Shown: positions 8,254 to 17,496, numbered from the stretch's first letter. The stretch is 64,000 bases of DNA from CAZDIO01 sp964505555 (GCA_964505555.1 CAZDIO010000130.1:9648-73647); one strand, 5' to 3'. Numbers and translations are program-made. The notes: generated from the sequence alone by a model not told the origin.

Positions 8254-9741
8254 CTAAGAAGCGAATTTTTGTTCGGTGATACCTAAAGAAAAAAGGAAAG
8301 AAAAGATCTCTTTTCCGCATAATAACCACACCGTTCCTCCATAGAGGAGAGCACCAAGGAGAACTTTTATAAAGAACAAAGTAATCGAAGAGAGATAAGG
8401 AAACTGAGCTAAAACGACAGTTCCTAGTGTCATCAATACAATACCGAAAGTAGCAGGAAAAAGCTTTCTTAAATACTCACCAACAGAGATAGAAACAGCG
8501 TGTTTTAAAAAAAGTAAAACAATAAAAGAAAGTAAGGGAAGAAACAGGAGAAGTGCTCCGTAGATTCCATAGAGACCAAACTCTTTTGCCAAAAAGAAAA
8601 AAACTGGTGGGAGAAAGAGTGCGCCAAGAAGGTTAGTATAAAGCTCATACTTGGGTTTTCCAATAGCAAGAAATAACGGTGCAGTATTATTTGTAGCGGC
8701 TCTTAAGACTCCGATAACCGCCATGATCTGCAGGGGAACGATCAAACCTTGCCATTGTTTTCCAAGAAAAAGAGGAACCCCTTCTCCAGAAACGATTCCA
8801 AAACCAGCGATAATTGGGAAGGTAATCAGCGAAAACGCTGAAACTGTTTGCAGAAAGGCAACTTTAAGTTCCGCTGGATCTGACTGAAGTCGACTGTAGT
8901 ACGGCACAAGTACCGGTCTGAGGATGGAATTAAGTTTCGAAAGAGGGAGATCTATTAAGTAAAAGGCCATCGCATAAAATCCAAGAACTTCTGTGCCCAA
9001 AAGTTTTCCAACGACAATATTATCGCTCGTAGAATAGATAATCCAAAAAATAGTGGCTAAAGTTGCAGGAACTCCAAAAGAGATCGCTCGCTTGATTACC
9101 GATCTGTCCAAGAGGAGAGATTTCGGAAATGGTTTTATTTTTAAATACCAGAGAGTTTGAATGAGATCGCGGTAGATAAACCCTAGTACCAACGCCCAGT
9201 ATCCAAAGCCAGCAATCGCAAGGAAGAGTTGCAAACATCCTCGAGATAATCCAATAACAAAATTAAGAATTGCAATCTGTTTAAATTGAAGCTCACGTTT
9301 TAAAAGACCTTCGGGAACCAGAGCGGCGCTTCGCACAAAAAGCATCAGAGAGATAAGCACAAAGGGGAGGGTTACTTCTGGTTTTTTATAAAATTCCGCC
9401 ACAAACGGAGCACCGGCGACTGCAATCAATGACACAATTCCGCCAAGAAAAAGACCAAAGGTAAACACCCCATGAATCTCAGATTCTGTTAAGGATTTTT
9501 CCTGAATTAAGAAGGTAACAAGGTTAAGACTTGATATCAGCGCCAAGTATGGGAGAAAAGTTTCCGCCAATGACATCAGCCCATAGTCTTGAGGAGTGAG
9601 GTAGCGAACGGTAAGAAGAGTCAGTACGATAGATACCCCTTGGAGAAGAAAGGTTGCTGCTCCAAGTGCATAAACGCCACGTTTTGCTTGAGCTTTAATG
9701 TTTGCTAAGGGAGGGGAGTCTTTGTTGACGCTATAGTTCAT
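8254..9741 (-). CDS. polysaccharide flippase, Wzx/MATE-like
   Basis: A 495-residue integral membrane protein with about 12-14 hydrophobic helices. The N-terminal KRGVYALGAATFLLQG and the TPQDYGLMSLAETFL segment are typical of polysaccharide-transport (Wzx/RfbX, MOP superfamily) flippases. These move lipid-linked oligosaccharides across the inner membrane. It is divergent from the GT39-type gene at 9845 and belongs to a small surface-glycan region. The transported glycan is unknown. Confidence 0.85.
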   Translation of the reverse strand: MNYSVNKDSPPLANIKAQAKRGVYALGAATFLLQGVSIVLTLLTVRYLTPQDYGLMSLAETFLPYLALISSLNLVTFLIQEKSLTESEIHGVFTFGLFLGGIVSLIAVAGAPFVAEFYKKPEVTLPFVLISLMLFVRSAALVPEGLLKRELQFKQIAILNFVIGLSRGCLQLFLAIAGFGYWALVLGFIYRDLIQTLWYLKIKPFPKSLLLDRSVIKRAISFGVPATLATIFWIIYSTSDNIVVGKLLGTEVLGFYAMAFYLIDLPLSKLNSILRPVLVPYYSRLQSDPAELKVAFLQTVSAFSLITFPIIAGFGIVSGEGVPLFLGKQWQGLIVPLQIMAVIGVLRAATNNTAPLFLAIGKPKYELYTNLLGALFLPPVFFFLAKEFGLYGIYGALLLFLPLLSFIVLLFLKHAVSISVGEYLRKLFPATFGIVLMTLGTVVLAQFPYLSSITLFFIKVLLGALLYGGTVWLLCGKEIFSFLFSLGITEQKFAS

Positions 9742-9844
9742 AGCAGATCTATGATAAAACGATAACGCAAAGTCAAGAATAGAAAAAAGAACAGAGAAAA
9801 AAATAGAGAAAAAGCAGAAATCATAGAACTTTGCTAACCTCCTT

Positions 9845-11344
9845 ATGTGCTCTCAAACGAACTCCAAGACAAACTCCCATAGCACTGAGGTAAATAGTAC
9901 TCAGGTAAATAGCACTCGGGTGATCTTTGCCCTCTGTCTTCTTAGCTGTATTTTACGTTTGATAAACCTGAGCTCTCGAAGTCTTTGGCTTGATGAGTAT
10001 ACAAGCTTTGATATTGCAGGGAAATCTTTAAGAGCAATAATAAGTGGCTCTGGTTTTGATAATCACACCCCCCCAGGATACTATTTAATACTTCACTTTT
10101 GGATCTCCCTGGTTGGTCACACAGAGGCAGGGCTTCGCTCATTATCTCTCGTTTTTGATCTTCTTAATGTCGCTCTTATTGTCTCTCTCTTTTCACGTCT
10201 CTTTTCACGGGAGGTAGGAATCGGAACAGGCATTTTCTATGCATGTTCGTCTTACGCGATTTACTATGCCCAAGAGGGAAGAATGTACACCCTCCTTCTC
10301 TGTCTTGTACTCCTTACGGGAAGACTCGGGGTTGATTTTATCGATGAGGAAACGGGAATAGGAAAAAAGGTTGCTCTGATTATCATTGGAACATTGGGAA
10401 TGTATACCCATTATTACTATGCGCTCTCACTTATTGCGATAACGTTAGGAGTGACCTTTTCAATCGTTGATAAAAAACGACTGCTCCACTGGTATGCATT
10501 GGTGGGAGTTGTAGCTGTCTTGTTTCTTCCCTGGCTTCAGGTGGTCTACACTCTTTTAGGCAGTGGGGGGCAGCCATTTCGTAAATTTGTATTTTCGGTT
10601 CTTCCCTACACGGTCTTTCGATTTGTTGCTGGATATGGAGTCATGCCGCTTCAGTTTCAAGATAAAGAAAAGATCTTTTTAACCATTGAAGAAAACATCA
10701 TCTCACTGATACTCTATGGAGGAGCATTTCTTTTTGCGGGGGTGTTCGGAATACGAGAATTAAAGCGTCGATATCCTTCTTATTTTTGGTTTTATCTTTC
10801 ATCTCTTTTGATTCCCCCTCTCTGTGCACTGCTTATTAGCTTAAAAGCACCACTGTTAAGCGAGCGGTACTTAATTGTTATCTTTCCATTTTGTCTTTGC
10901 TTGTTTAGTGTTTTTTTCTGTTTTTCAAGAGGAAGGATCGCTTCTTTTGGGAAAGGTCTTGTCACGATACTCTTTGGGTACTCGTTGTTTATGCATTATG
11001 CCAATGAAAACTTTGGAAACACGCAGTGGCGAGAGGCGGCACAATTTTTAAAGGAGAAGGCTCCTCCCGGAAGTGTGGTCATTGTAAATCCTGGCTACTC
11101 AGTGGGGGTTCTTAAATATTACAGTGGTAATGTGCTCGAGATTCTTCCGATGGAGCCAGAGTTAGTAGAGATTTCAAATCTTAAAAAAGATCTCTCTACT
11201 TTATATCTTTTGGAACTTGATTCCGCACCGGTGCGGGTAAATGAGGTTTGGAAAAAAGAAGATGTGCAGATCGTACAGGAGATTGCCTATCCTCTGGAGA
11301 GTGGAATTCAGATCTTTCGGGTGACGAGAAAACATGCAAGTTAA
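9845..11344 (+). CDS. GT39-like membrane glycosyltransferase
   Basis: A 499-residue multi-spanning protein resembling the PMT/ArnT (GT39) group. The first luminal motif SRSLWLDEYTSFDIAGKS carries the Asp-Glu pair typical of the GT-C catalytic loop. About 9-11 hydrophobic helices follow, with a soluble C-terminal domain of about 100 residues. Such enzymes transfer sugars from polyprenyl-phosphate donors outside the inner membrane. The first codons contain three 15-nt repeats (9881-9925). The ATG at 9845 has no good ribosome binding site, and a GTG at 9920 after the repeats is an alternative start. The gene converges on the next one with overlapping stop codons. Confidence 0.8.
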   Translation: MCSQTNSKTNSHSTEVNSTQVNSTRVIFALCLLSCILRLINLSSRSLWLDEYTSFDIAGKSLRAIISGSGFDNHTPPGYYLILHFWISLVGHTEAGLRSLSLVFDLLNVALIVSLFSRLFSREVGIGTGIFYACSSYAIYYAQEGRMYTLLLCLVLLTGRLGVDFIDEETGIGKKVALIIIGTLGMYTHYYYALSLIAITLGVTFSIVDKKRLLHWYALVGVVAVLFLPWLQVVYTLLGSGGQPFRKFVFSVLPYTVFRFVAGYGVMPLQFQDKEKIFLTIEENIISLILYGGAFLFAGVFGIRELKRRYPSYFWFYLSSLLIPPLCALLISLKAPLLSERYLIVIFPFCLCLFSVFFCFSRGRIASFGKGLVTILFGYSLFMHYANENFGNTQWREAAQFLKEKAPPGSVVIVNPGYSVGVLKYYSGNVLEILPMEPELVEISNLKKDLSTLYLLELDSAPVRVNEVWKKEDVQIVQEIAYPLESGIQIFRVTRKHAS

Positions 11345-12306
11345 CGAGCTGCTTTGTTATTATGGTAGAAACTTCGTTTGCAAAGAATAAGAAAGAGCGA
11401 GATCGATCGTCCTAAATAATAAAGGTAGTAGAGAAGCATTAACTGTACACCGGAAAAGACGCTACGAATCTGCTCTCGTCGTGCGGTACAGACCGTTCCT
11501 ATTAACAAAAGAAAAACTCCAAGCGTTCCTAAGAAAAACAAGCTTTGATGTCTATTTGTTAGCAGTTGAAAAACTCCGATAAGTTGGAGAAACGATAAAA
11601 AGAGAAACACGAAAGTCCCAATAAGTGGTTTATCTCTCCATTGAAGATGAAAGGATCCAAACGCTCCTAATCCGTGCCAGATCTCTCGTTTAAGAAATGC
11701 CATTAACGTTTTTGGGTTTCCAAGATGAACCACTTCAATACTATTATCAGAGATAATCTTTGTTACCTCTTTTGCGCGCATACAAAATTCAGAATCCTCT
11801 CCGGTATGAAGCTTTTCATTAAATCCCCCCAGAGCATGAAAGATCGCTTTGGGAACGATAAGATTTCCTGAGTTTATATACGATACCTCTTCTCGAGAGG
11901 GGGGGAGCCTTGGATACCAAACTTTTTCAATCCATGATGCTTGAGGAGGAAGAACTACTTTAGAACCGGTAATACAGGGCTCGATGTTTAAAGAGGAAAC
12001 AGAGGCATTCAACCAATTAGAATCAGCGACACAATCACCATCAATAAAACAAAGAATATCGCCCTTTCCTTTTTCTGAACCAAAGTTTCTCACCGCAGCC
12101 ACTGTCTTGTGGGGGCAGAGAAAGACCTGAGGAACAAGGCTCTGAGCTAACGAAATAGTTTGATCGGTAGAGCCGTTATCAACAACAATCACCTCATAGC
12201 GGTCTTTTGGATAATTTTGCTCAAGGAGTGCTTGTAAGCAATGAGAAATGTATCGCTCTTCGTTGAAGGTCGGTACAATAACGGAGATAAATGGGGATTC
12301 TAGCAT
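11341..12306 (-). CDS. family 2 glycosyltransferase, membrane-associated
   Basis: A 321-residue GT2 (GT-A fold) enzyme. The N-terminal SVIVPTFNEERYI and VVDNGSTDQT motifs bind the nucleotide sugar, FIDGDC provides the metal-binding DxD-type site, and HTGEDSEFCMRA holds the likely catalytic ED pair. Two or three hydrophobic segments at the C-terminus (about 225-310) anchor it in the membrane. It resembles transferases of polysaccharide synthesis. Donor and acceptor are unknown. Its stop overlaps the stop of the convergent GT39-like gene. Confidence 0.85.
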   Translation of the reverse strand: MLESPFISVIVPTFNEERYISHCLQALLEQNYPKDRYEVIVVDNGSTDQTISLAQSLVPQVFLCPHKTVAAVRNFGSEKGKGDILCFIDGDCVADSNWLNASVSSLNIEPCITGSKVVLPPQASWIEKVWYPRLPPSREEVSYINSGNLIVPKAIFHALGGFNEKLHTGEDSEFCMRAKEVTKIISDNSIEVVHLGNPKTLMAFLKREIWHGLGAFGSFHLQWRDKPLIGTFVFLFLSFLQLIGVFQLLTNRHQSLFFLGTLGVFLLLIGTVCTARREQIRSVFSGVQLMLLYYLYYLGRSISLFLILCKRSFYHNNKAAR

Positions 12307-12315
12307 ATGATAGAG

Positions 12316-12411
12316 GATTGTTGAGCACAGAGTTTCACAGAGTTACACAGAGTATAAGAAAATTAAAAAAACTTAAACTCTGTGTGACTCTGTGAAACTC
12401 TGTGTTCAATC
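12316..12411. repeat. palindromic CACAGAGT repeat
   Basis: Left arm about 12316-12356 and right arm about 12371-12411, separated by an A-rich loop of about 15 nt. Each arm contains three spaced CACAGAGT units, and the arms are near-perfect inverted copies, extending outward through GATTGTTGA / TTCAATCAT. It lies between the GT2 gene start and the 3' end of the beta-helix gene. It belongs to the same general repeat style as 3783-3939 and 58633-58750 but differs in unit sequence (TTTCACAGAG instead of ACCACAGAG). Confidence 0.8.
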
Positions 12412-12449
12412 ATCATAAACCGTTATTTTCGTAAGCTTAACGAGGATAC

Positions 12450-14084
12450 TTAATTTCCAGACCATCCATAGCTCTGACACTGGCTTGCTCGTGCAATATT
12501 AGAACTATCGAGCCCAGGGTCAACAACGACGGAACTGCCGTCAAGACCTAAGCCTTGCCAGGTAGAGAATGACATTACACTTCCTAAGGAGCCATAGGCG
12601 CCACCATTGGCTGCAAATACTGCCCACTTAGGAGTAGTGTTTCGATTATACCAACAATTATTTGAAAAACTTAGTTTTGACATTGTTGCATTGTAGAGAG
12701 AATCAGTTCCGTAAGGACTTATCGTAACGATCCCTGATTCATTATTATACGATCCCGTATCGATGATAACGTTTTTTCTAAATGTAACATTTCCAGTGGA
12801 TCCCCACTGAACGGTTGGTTCATAGTTGAGTCCAGGTCCATCAACGATCGTGTTAAACTCCACAATATTATCTCTAATCTGTGTATCTCCTCCAAAGTCT
12901 TCAAATGATATCGCATCGCTATTCATAAACAGATTATGATGGATCCGGGTATTAAAGGTTCCAGAACCTACGGAATAGAGCGCGCAATTTCTAAATGTAT
13001 TGTTATCTACTTCAAACACTGAGCCCGAAACAGTGGCGGTATGTTTGTAATTGATACACCCTCCGGTTTTTGCCGCGGTAATTGGAGGCGTTTGAAAAAT
13101 TACGTTATGATGAAGGCGAATGTGTCCACCGCCACCAAAAAGAACGATATTTCTACTGTTTTGAGTTTTCTGTCCCCCTGTGTCGGCATTTACATGATCG
13201 TAGTTATCGTGAATAAGATTATGGTGGGCATCAACGTTTACCGTACTTAAAAAATACAATCCGGCAACGTTGTCGTTATCGACCCCATCAATATCATGAA
13301 TCCAAGTATTCTTAAGTTCAATATTATTGCTTTCAGCAAAGTAGACACCACTTCCATATGCACCCATTACCTCAAAACCATCAATGACGAAATTGCTAGA
13401 CTGGAGGAGTTCTAGAGCGGTTTGGCGAATGTTTGGCCAAAGCACTGCTTGAGCTCCTGGGTAGCTCTTTAAGGTAATTGGAGCAGAAGGGGTACCGTTC
13501 ACACCTCGAAAAAACAACGCCCTTTTTTTGTTAGAATAGGAGTGATTCTCACGATACTTGCCAGACATAAAGTAAACAACATCACCTGCTTGAAGTTGAA
13601 CCCATCCCGGAGGTTTTGAGTCGGTAGAGACAATTTTTAAGTATGTCTTCCAAGGAGCATTAAACGTTCCTGGATTACTATCTGAGCCAGTGTTTGCAGA
13701 GATATAAAAACAACGAGTTCCTTCACAGAGTGGGGTGCATGAACATGGAGAAAAATTTCCAGATCCAAGGCAGGTTTTTGTTCCAGCTCCACAACTTGCT
13801 GAACATGCAACAGAGACTTCAGGATAAATAGCACGGTTGTTGTCGTCACAATCAAGACCTACTCCAAATCCATCCCGATCCTTATCGGAAGTAGGGCAGG
13901 CGAGATCAGACCCGCTACAATCTTGGTCAATACCATCACCACACACCTCCGCGCTTGGAGCGCACCCACTTGGACCCACATCAAGAATAATCGGCGGTGG
14001 TGGAACTTGCCCAATAGCTAAATCTGTTGAGACTATTCCGGCAAAAAGAAACGAGAAAAAAACAAGAACAGTTAATCGTTTCAC
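12450..14084 (-). CDS. secreted parallel beta-helix protein with MopE-like N-terminus
   Basis: The start chosen is GTG at 14084, because an AAAGGAG ribosome binding site lies 9 nt upstream and the protein then begins with a clean signal peptide (VKRLTVLVFFSFLF). After a Pro run, residues about 45-110 hold DGIDQDCSGSD and DCDDNNRAIYPE. These acidic motifs resemble the MopE/calcium-binding repeats of secreted proteins in deltaproteobacteria and Methylococcus. The rest is a right-handed parallel beta-helix (NIELKNTWIHDI, NSRNIVLFGGGGHIRLHHN), typical of polysaccharide lyases and surface adhesins. A role in binding or cutting polysaccharide is plausible but unproven. Confidence 0.75.
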   Translation of the reverse strand: MKRLTVLVFFSFLFAGIVSTDLAIGQVPPPPIILDVGPSGCAPSAEVCGDGIDQDCSGSDLACPTSDKDRDGFGVGLDCDDNNRAIYPEVSVACSASCGAGTKTCLGSGNFSPCSCTPLCEGTRCFYISANTGSDSNPGTFNAPWKTYLKIVSTDSKPPGWVQLQAGDVVYFMSGKYRENHSYSNKKRALFFRGVNGTPSAPITLKSYPGAQAVLWPNIRQTALELLQSSNFVIDGFEVMGAYGSGVYFAESNNIELKNTWIHDIDGVDNDNVAGLYFLSTVNVDAHHNLIHDNYDHVNADTGGQKTQNSRNIVLFGGGGHIRLHHNVIFQTPPITAAKTGGCINYKHTATVSGSVFEVDNNTFRNCALYSVGSGTFNTRIHHNLFMNSDAISFEDFGGDTQIRDNIVEFNTIVDGPGLNYEPTVQWGSTGNVTFRKNVIIDTGSYNNESGIVTISPYGTDSLYNATMSKLSFSNNCWYNRNTTPKWAVFAANGGAYGSLGSVMSFSTWQGLGLDGSSVVVDPGLDSSNIARASQCQSYGWSGN

Positions 14085-14341
14085 AAATACAAACTCCTTT
14101 CGGTGTTGGTAGGTCTCCACACAATAAAACTGATAAAAATTTCTAACCCTTCACAGCTCATCTTGGGAGGGGAGATAATTACACCTCCACTGCACTTTCG
14201 GTTCCTTTAGGGTCTGACTTAATAAAGCCAGACAAAATTTCTTTTCTAAGACATAATAATGAGAGAAAGCTAAACAATTCGCTATAAAATGTTCCCCTAA
14301 AGAGAGATTTTTTGCCATGTGCATTAAAGCACGAGTTTCTC

Positions 14342-14370
14342 TTGCCTTGCACACTTATTTTTGATATCCT
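14342..14370 (+). promoter_or_regulatory. candidate pyr operon promoter
   Basis: TTGCCT (14342-14347) and TATCCT (14365-14370) are spaced by 17 nt, each matching four of six sigma-70 consensus positions. Transcription would begin near 14377, just before the PyrR loop. This is a pattern match only. Confidence 0.35.
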
Positions 14371-14385
14371 TTTCGGAATCAAATT

Positions 14386-14421
14386 CCCTTTTAACCGAGT
14401 CCAGTGAGGCTCGAAAAGGAA
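14386..14421 (+). promoter_or_regulatory. PyrR-binding loop in pyr operon leader
   Basis: Positions 14398-14411 read AGTCCAGTGAGGCT, an exact match to the PyrR-binding consensus ARUCCNGNGAGGYU. They form the terminal loop of a stem: CGAG/CTCG (14396-14399 with 14410-14413), then an internal bulge, then CCTTTT/AAAAGG (14387-14392 with 14414-14419). In Bacillus, UMP-bound PyrR binds this loop and promotes transcription termination. The element lies about 160 nt upstream of pyrR, as expected for a leader attenuator. No clear downstream terminator is visible, so the mechanism here could be attenuation or another mode. Confidence 0.9.
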
Positions 14422-14580
14422 CTAACCTGTGCAAACATTCATCATTCTTCCGTCACCTTCCTCTCGATTTACACAAATAAATTCAAAGAATGCTTTTTTT
14501 AGCAAAACCCTTTTAGCTAAGATGCTAAACATATCTAGAATTCGTTTAAAAAGTTACAAAGTCAATTGAGAGAGGTAGAT

Positions 14581-15177
14581 GTGGAATCAATGAAAAAAGA
14601 GGATAAACCTAACACATCAAAGCGGGTAAAGATTCTTGATGCGGATCAGATTAAACGCTCTGTTACAAGAATTGCCCATGAAATCCTTGAGAGAAATGGA
14701 GGAGCAAGGAGTATCTCAGTCGTTGGGATAAGAACCAGGGGGGAGCAACTTGCAAAACGAATTCAAAATGAAATCACACAGATTGAAGGATTAGAGGTCC
14801 CTCTCGGTGTTGTTGATATCACGCTCTATCGAGACGATCTTTCCCACATTGCTGAGCAACCTTTGGTGCGAGGAACAAGTCTCCCATTTGATGTGGATAA
14901 GCTCCACATTATTCTTGTTGATGACGTTCTTTTTACTGGGCGCACCGTGCGTGCGGCGTTAGATGCCATTATTGATTTTGGTCGTCCTAAAAGCGTTCAG
15001 CTTGCGGTGCTTTGTGATCGTGGGCATCGGGAGCTTCCCATTCGCCCAGATTATGTTGGAAAAAGCTTTCCCTCTGCAAAGAATGAATTAGTTGAAGTAA
15101 TGCTTACTGAAAAAGATGGAGAGGATGGTGTCTATCTGGTCTCACGAGGAAAGCAAGGAGAGAAGGAACGTTCATAA
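14581..15177 (+). CDS. pyrR: PyrR bifunctional regulator / uracil phosphoribosyltransferase-like
   Basis: PyrR binds pyr mRNA leaders in response to UMP and often has uracil phosphoribosyltransferase activity. The PRPP-binding motif ILVDDVLFTGRTVRAALDAI and the family motifs SVVGIRTRGEQLA and VDITLYRDDL are clear. The start is uncertain: GTG at 14581 has a GAGAGG ribosome binding site 5 nt upstream, ATG at 14590 is in frame, and TTG at 14566 is possible. The gene is first in the pyr operon, 1 nt before pyrB, and directly follows a leader with a perfect PyrR loop, which indicates self-regulation. Confidence 0.95.
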   Translation: MESMKKEDKPNTSKRVKILDADQIKRSVTRIAHEILERNGGARSISVVGIRTRGEQLAKRIQNEITQIEGLEVPLGVVDITLYRDDLSHIAEQPLVRGTSLPFDVDKLHIILVDDVLFTGRTVRAALDAIIDFGRPKSVQLAVLCDRGHRELPIRPDYVGKSFPSAKNELVEVMLTEKDGEDGVYLVSRGKQGEKERS

Positions 15178-16155
15178 ATGACGACAATTGGTCCACATCT
15201 TCTCAGTGTAGCGGAACTTGACCGGGACAAAATTAATTTCATTCTTCAGACTGCCGAGCAATTTGTGGAGGTGAGCGAGCGGTCCGTAAAAAAGGTTCCC
15301 ACGCTTCGCGGAAAAACCGTGGTGAATTTATTCTTAGAACCATCAACGCGAACACGAACAAGTTTTGAGATTGCAGCAAAACGACTCAGCGCTGACTCGG
15401 TTAATATCTCCGCAAAAGAAAGTAGTGTTACCAAAGGTGAAACCCTTATTGATACTGCTTTAACGATTCAGGCCATGGCACCAGATGTTGTGGTGGTGAG
15501 ACACCCAGCGAGTGGGGCTCCACATCTGATAGCAAAATGGCTTACCAATTCTGCCGTAGTCAATGCTGGAGATGGGCTCCATGAACATCCAACACAGGCT
15601 CTTCTTGATGCTTTAACAATACGACAAGCGCTCGGCCGCCTAGATAATCTCACGGTGTGTTTTGTGGGAGATGTGCTTCGAAGTAGAGTGGCAAGATCTA
15701 ATATTAATCTTCACCGACTTTTTGGAAACACCATACGGGTTGTTGCTCCGCCAACACTTGCCGTTCGGGAGTTTCGCGATCTTGGAGCAGAGGTGTTTTA
15801 TGATTTAGAGCCCGCGCTAGAGGGTGCTGATGTCGTGATGTCATTGCGGATGAAGTTTGAATATCAAAAAGATCTTTACGTTCCAAACCTTGATGAATAC
15901 TCACGGCGATACTGTATTACTGAAGCGAAGTTGTCACGATATGCTCCAAATTCGATCGTTCTTGCTCCGGGCCCATTTTATCGGGGAGTTGAGTTAACCT
16001 CGGAGGTGGTGGATGGTAAAAGATCGCAAATTGCAAAGCAGGTAACAAACGGTGTTGCAGTAAGGATGGCGGTATTGTTTTTGCTTTCTCAGGGATTAAA
16101 TGCTCGAATTTTTCAAAATTGTGAAGATGCTTCTATCTCATCGGGGGCGTTATGA
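15178..16155 (+). CDS. pyrB: aspartate carbamoyltransferase catalytic subunit
   Basis: PyrB joins carbamoyl phosphate and aspartate to N-carbamoylaspartate, the committed step of pyrimidine synthesis. At 325 residues it has normal length. The carbamoyl-phosphate site STRTRTSFE is at about 56-64, HPTQALLD lies in the middle, and PGP appears near the C-terminus (LAPGPFYRG). No pyrI regulatory subunit follows, so it is probably a PyrI-independent (class C) or PyrC-associated (class A) type. Its ATG follows the pyrR stop codon immediately, and its stop overlaps the pyrC start by 4 nt, which indicates translational coupling. Confidence 0.97.
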   Translation: MTTIGPHLLSVAELDRDKINFILQTAEQFVEVSERSVKKVPTLRGKTVVNLFLEPSTRTRTSFEIAAKRLSADSVNISAKESSVTKGETLIDTALTIQAMAPDVVVVRHPASGAPHLIAKWLTNSAVVNAGDGLHEHPTQALLDALTIRQALGRLDNLTVCFVGDVLRSRVARSNINLHRLFGNTIRVVAPPTLAVREFRDLGAEVFYDLEPALEGADVVMSLRMKFEYQKDLYVPNLDEYSRRYCITEAKLSRYAPNSIVLAPGPFYRGVELTSEVVDGKRSQIAKQVTNGVAVRMAVLFLLSQGLNARIFQNCEDASISSGAL

Positions 16156-17450
16156 AAGGGGAGAAAAAAGTTCTCTTTCAGGGTGCGAGGGTGATTGATC
16201 CCGCTTCCAAGCTCGACGAAAAGAGAGATGTTTTAGTAGAAAAAGGGATAATCGCTGCTGTTGATAAACCGGGATCATTTAAAGGGGTTTCAGAAGCAAC
16301 GGTAGTGGATCTTTCAGAACGAGTACTGATTCCTGGACTTGTTGATCTTCATGTTCATCTCCGTGAACCGGGATTTGAATGGAAAGAAACTATTGAAACG
16401 GGCTCTCAGGCAGCAGTGGCAGGGGGATTTACTACACTCTGCTGTATGCCAAATACGGATCCTGTAAATGATAATGAAGAAGTTACTCAGTATATACTTC
16501 AGAGCGCAGAACGTGCAGGGTTATGTCGTGTGCTTCCTATCGGTGCAATTACGGTTGGACAAAATGGTGAGGCACTTGCTCCATTTCAAGAACTTGTTGA
16601 TGCTGGGTGTGTAGCTTTTTCAGATGATGGAAAGCCGGTCTCAGATGCCAATGTAATGCGCCGAGCACTTGAATACGGTTTAATGTTTAATGCGGTATTT
16701 GCCTGTCATGAAGAGGAGAAGAGTCTCTCACAAGGATTTTCTGCTCATGAGGGGGTGATGAGCTTACGCCTGGGACTTAAAGGGATGCCTGGGGCGGCTG
16801 AGGATATAATGATTAGCCGTGATATTGAACTTGCGAGATTAACCGGTGGGCGTATTCACTGTTGTCATGTAAGCACTGCGCGTGCAGTAACTCTCATTCG
16901 TCGTGCCAAAGAAGACGGTATTTCAATTACTGCAGAGGTCAGCCCACATCACCTGACACTCGAGGAGAGTGCGATAGAGGATTATAATACGCTTGCAAAA
17001 ATGAGTATGCCACTTCGGACGCAGATGGATATTGAAGCCTTAACAAAGGGGCTTGAAGATGGAACGATTGATTGTGTTGCCAGCGATCACGCTCCACATG
17101 AAGCTGATTCGAAAAATAAAGAGTTTGTCGAAGCCTCATTTGGAATTATTGGATTACAAACGACTGTGCCACTCATGTTAGAAAAAGTAGCTCGTAAAGA
17201 ACTCTCATTGATGAGAGTGATTGCATCGCTTACAAGCGATGCGGCACGCTGTTTTAATCTTCAATGTGGGACATTTAAAGTTGGGCGACCAGCAGATATG
17301 ACCGTTCTTGATTTAGAGAAGAGTTATGTATTTACAGAAGAGATGGTCAGGTCAAAAAGTAAAAATACCCCATTTTTAAATCAAAAGTTTAAGGGCGCAG
17401 TCGTAAAAACCTATTTATCAGGGAAAGAGGTTTTTTCTGATAATTCATAA
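16152..17450 (+). CDS. pyrC: dihydroorotase (class I type, PyrC)
   Basis: Dihydroorotase closes N-carbamoylaspartate to dihydroorotate. The 432-residue length points to the long, class I type. Metal-ligand histidines are seen in DLHVHLREPG (H67, H69). Further motifs are CCHVSTARA, AEVSPHHL and DCVASDHAPHE, which carries the catalytic Asp. The start overlaps the pyrB stop in an ATGA. Because PyrB and PyrC are adjacent and coupled, a PyrB-PyrC complex as in Aquifex-type enzymes is possible. Confidence 0.97.
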   Translation: MKGEKKVLFQGARVIDPASKLDEKRDVLVEKGIIAAVDKPGSFKGVSEATVVDLSERVLIPGLVDLHVHLREPGFEWKETIETGSQAAVAGGFTTLCCMPNTDPVNDNEEVTQYILQSAERAGLCRVLPIGAITVGQNGEALAPFQELVDAGCVAFSDDGKPVSDANVMRRALEYGLMFNAVFACHEEEKSLSQGFSAHEGVMSLRLGLKGMPGAAEDIMISRDIELARLTGGRIHCCHVSTARAVTLIRRAKEDGISITAEVSPHHLTLEESAIEDYNTLAKMSMPLRTQMDIEALTKGLEDGTIDCVASDHAPHEADSKNKEFVEASFGIIGLQTTVPLMLEKVARKELSLMRVIASLTSDAARCFNLQCGTFKVGRPADMTVLDLEKSYVFTEEMVRSKSKNTPFLNQKFKGAVVKTYLSGKEVFSDNS

Positions 17451-17496
17451 GGCGTTTTGACATCGCTTCGGTACGGAGAAGAGAAAAAGTTATACT

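Larger units (their letters stand above)
14121..14580. other. intergenic region with pyr leader
   Basis: A gene-free stretch of 460 nt between the divergent beta-helix gene and pyrR. The right half contains the pyr promoter candidate and the PyrR-binding loop described separately. Downstream of the loop a weak stem, TTTAGCA near 14502 with TGCTAAA near 14521, is not followed by a T-run. I could not identify a convincing terminator/antiterminator pair. In the left half I see nothing beyond AT-rich sequence that could hold the beta-helix gene promoter. Confidence 0.6.

Noticed and set aside
14498..14530. Terminator hairpin for a pyr attenuator
   Set aside because: The stem TTTAGCA/TGCTAAA is short and not followed by a T-run, so I do not call it a terminator.
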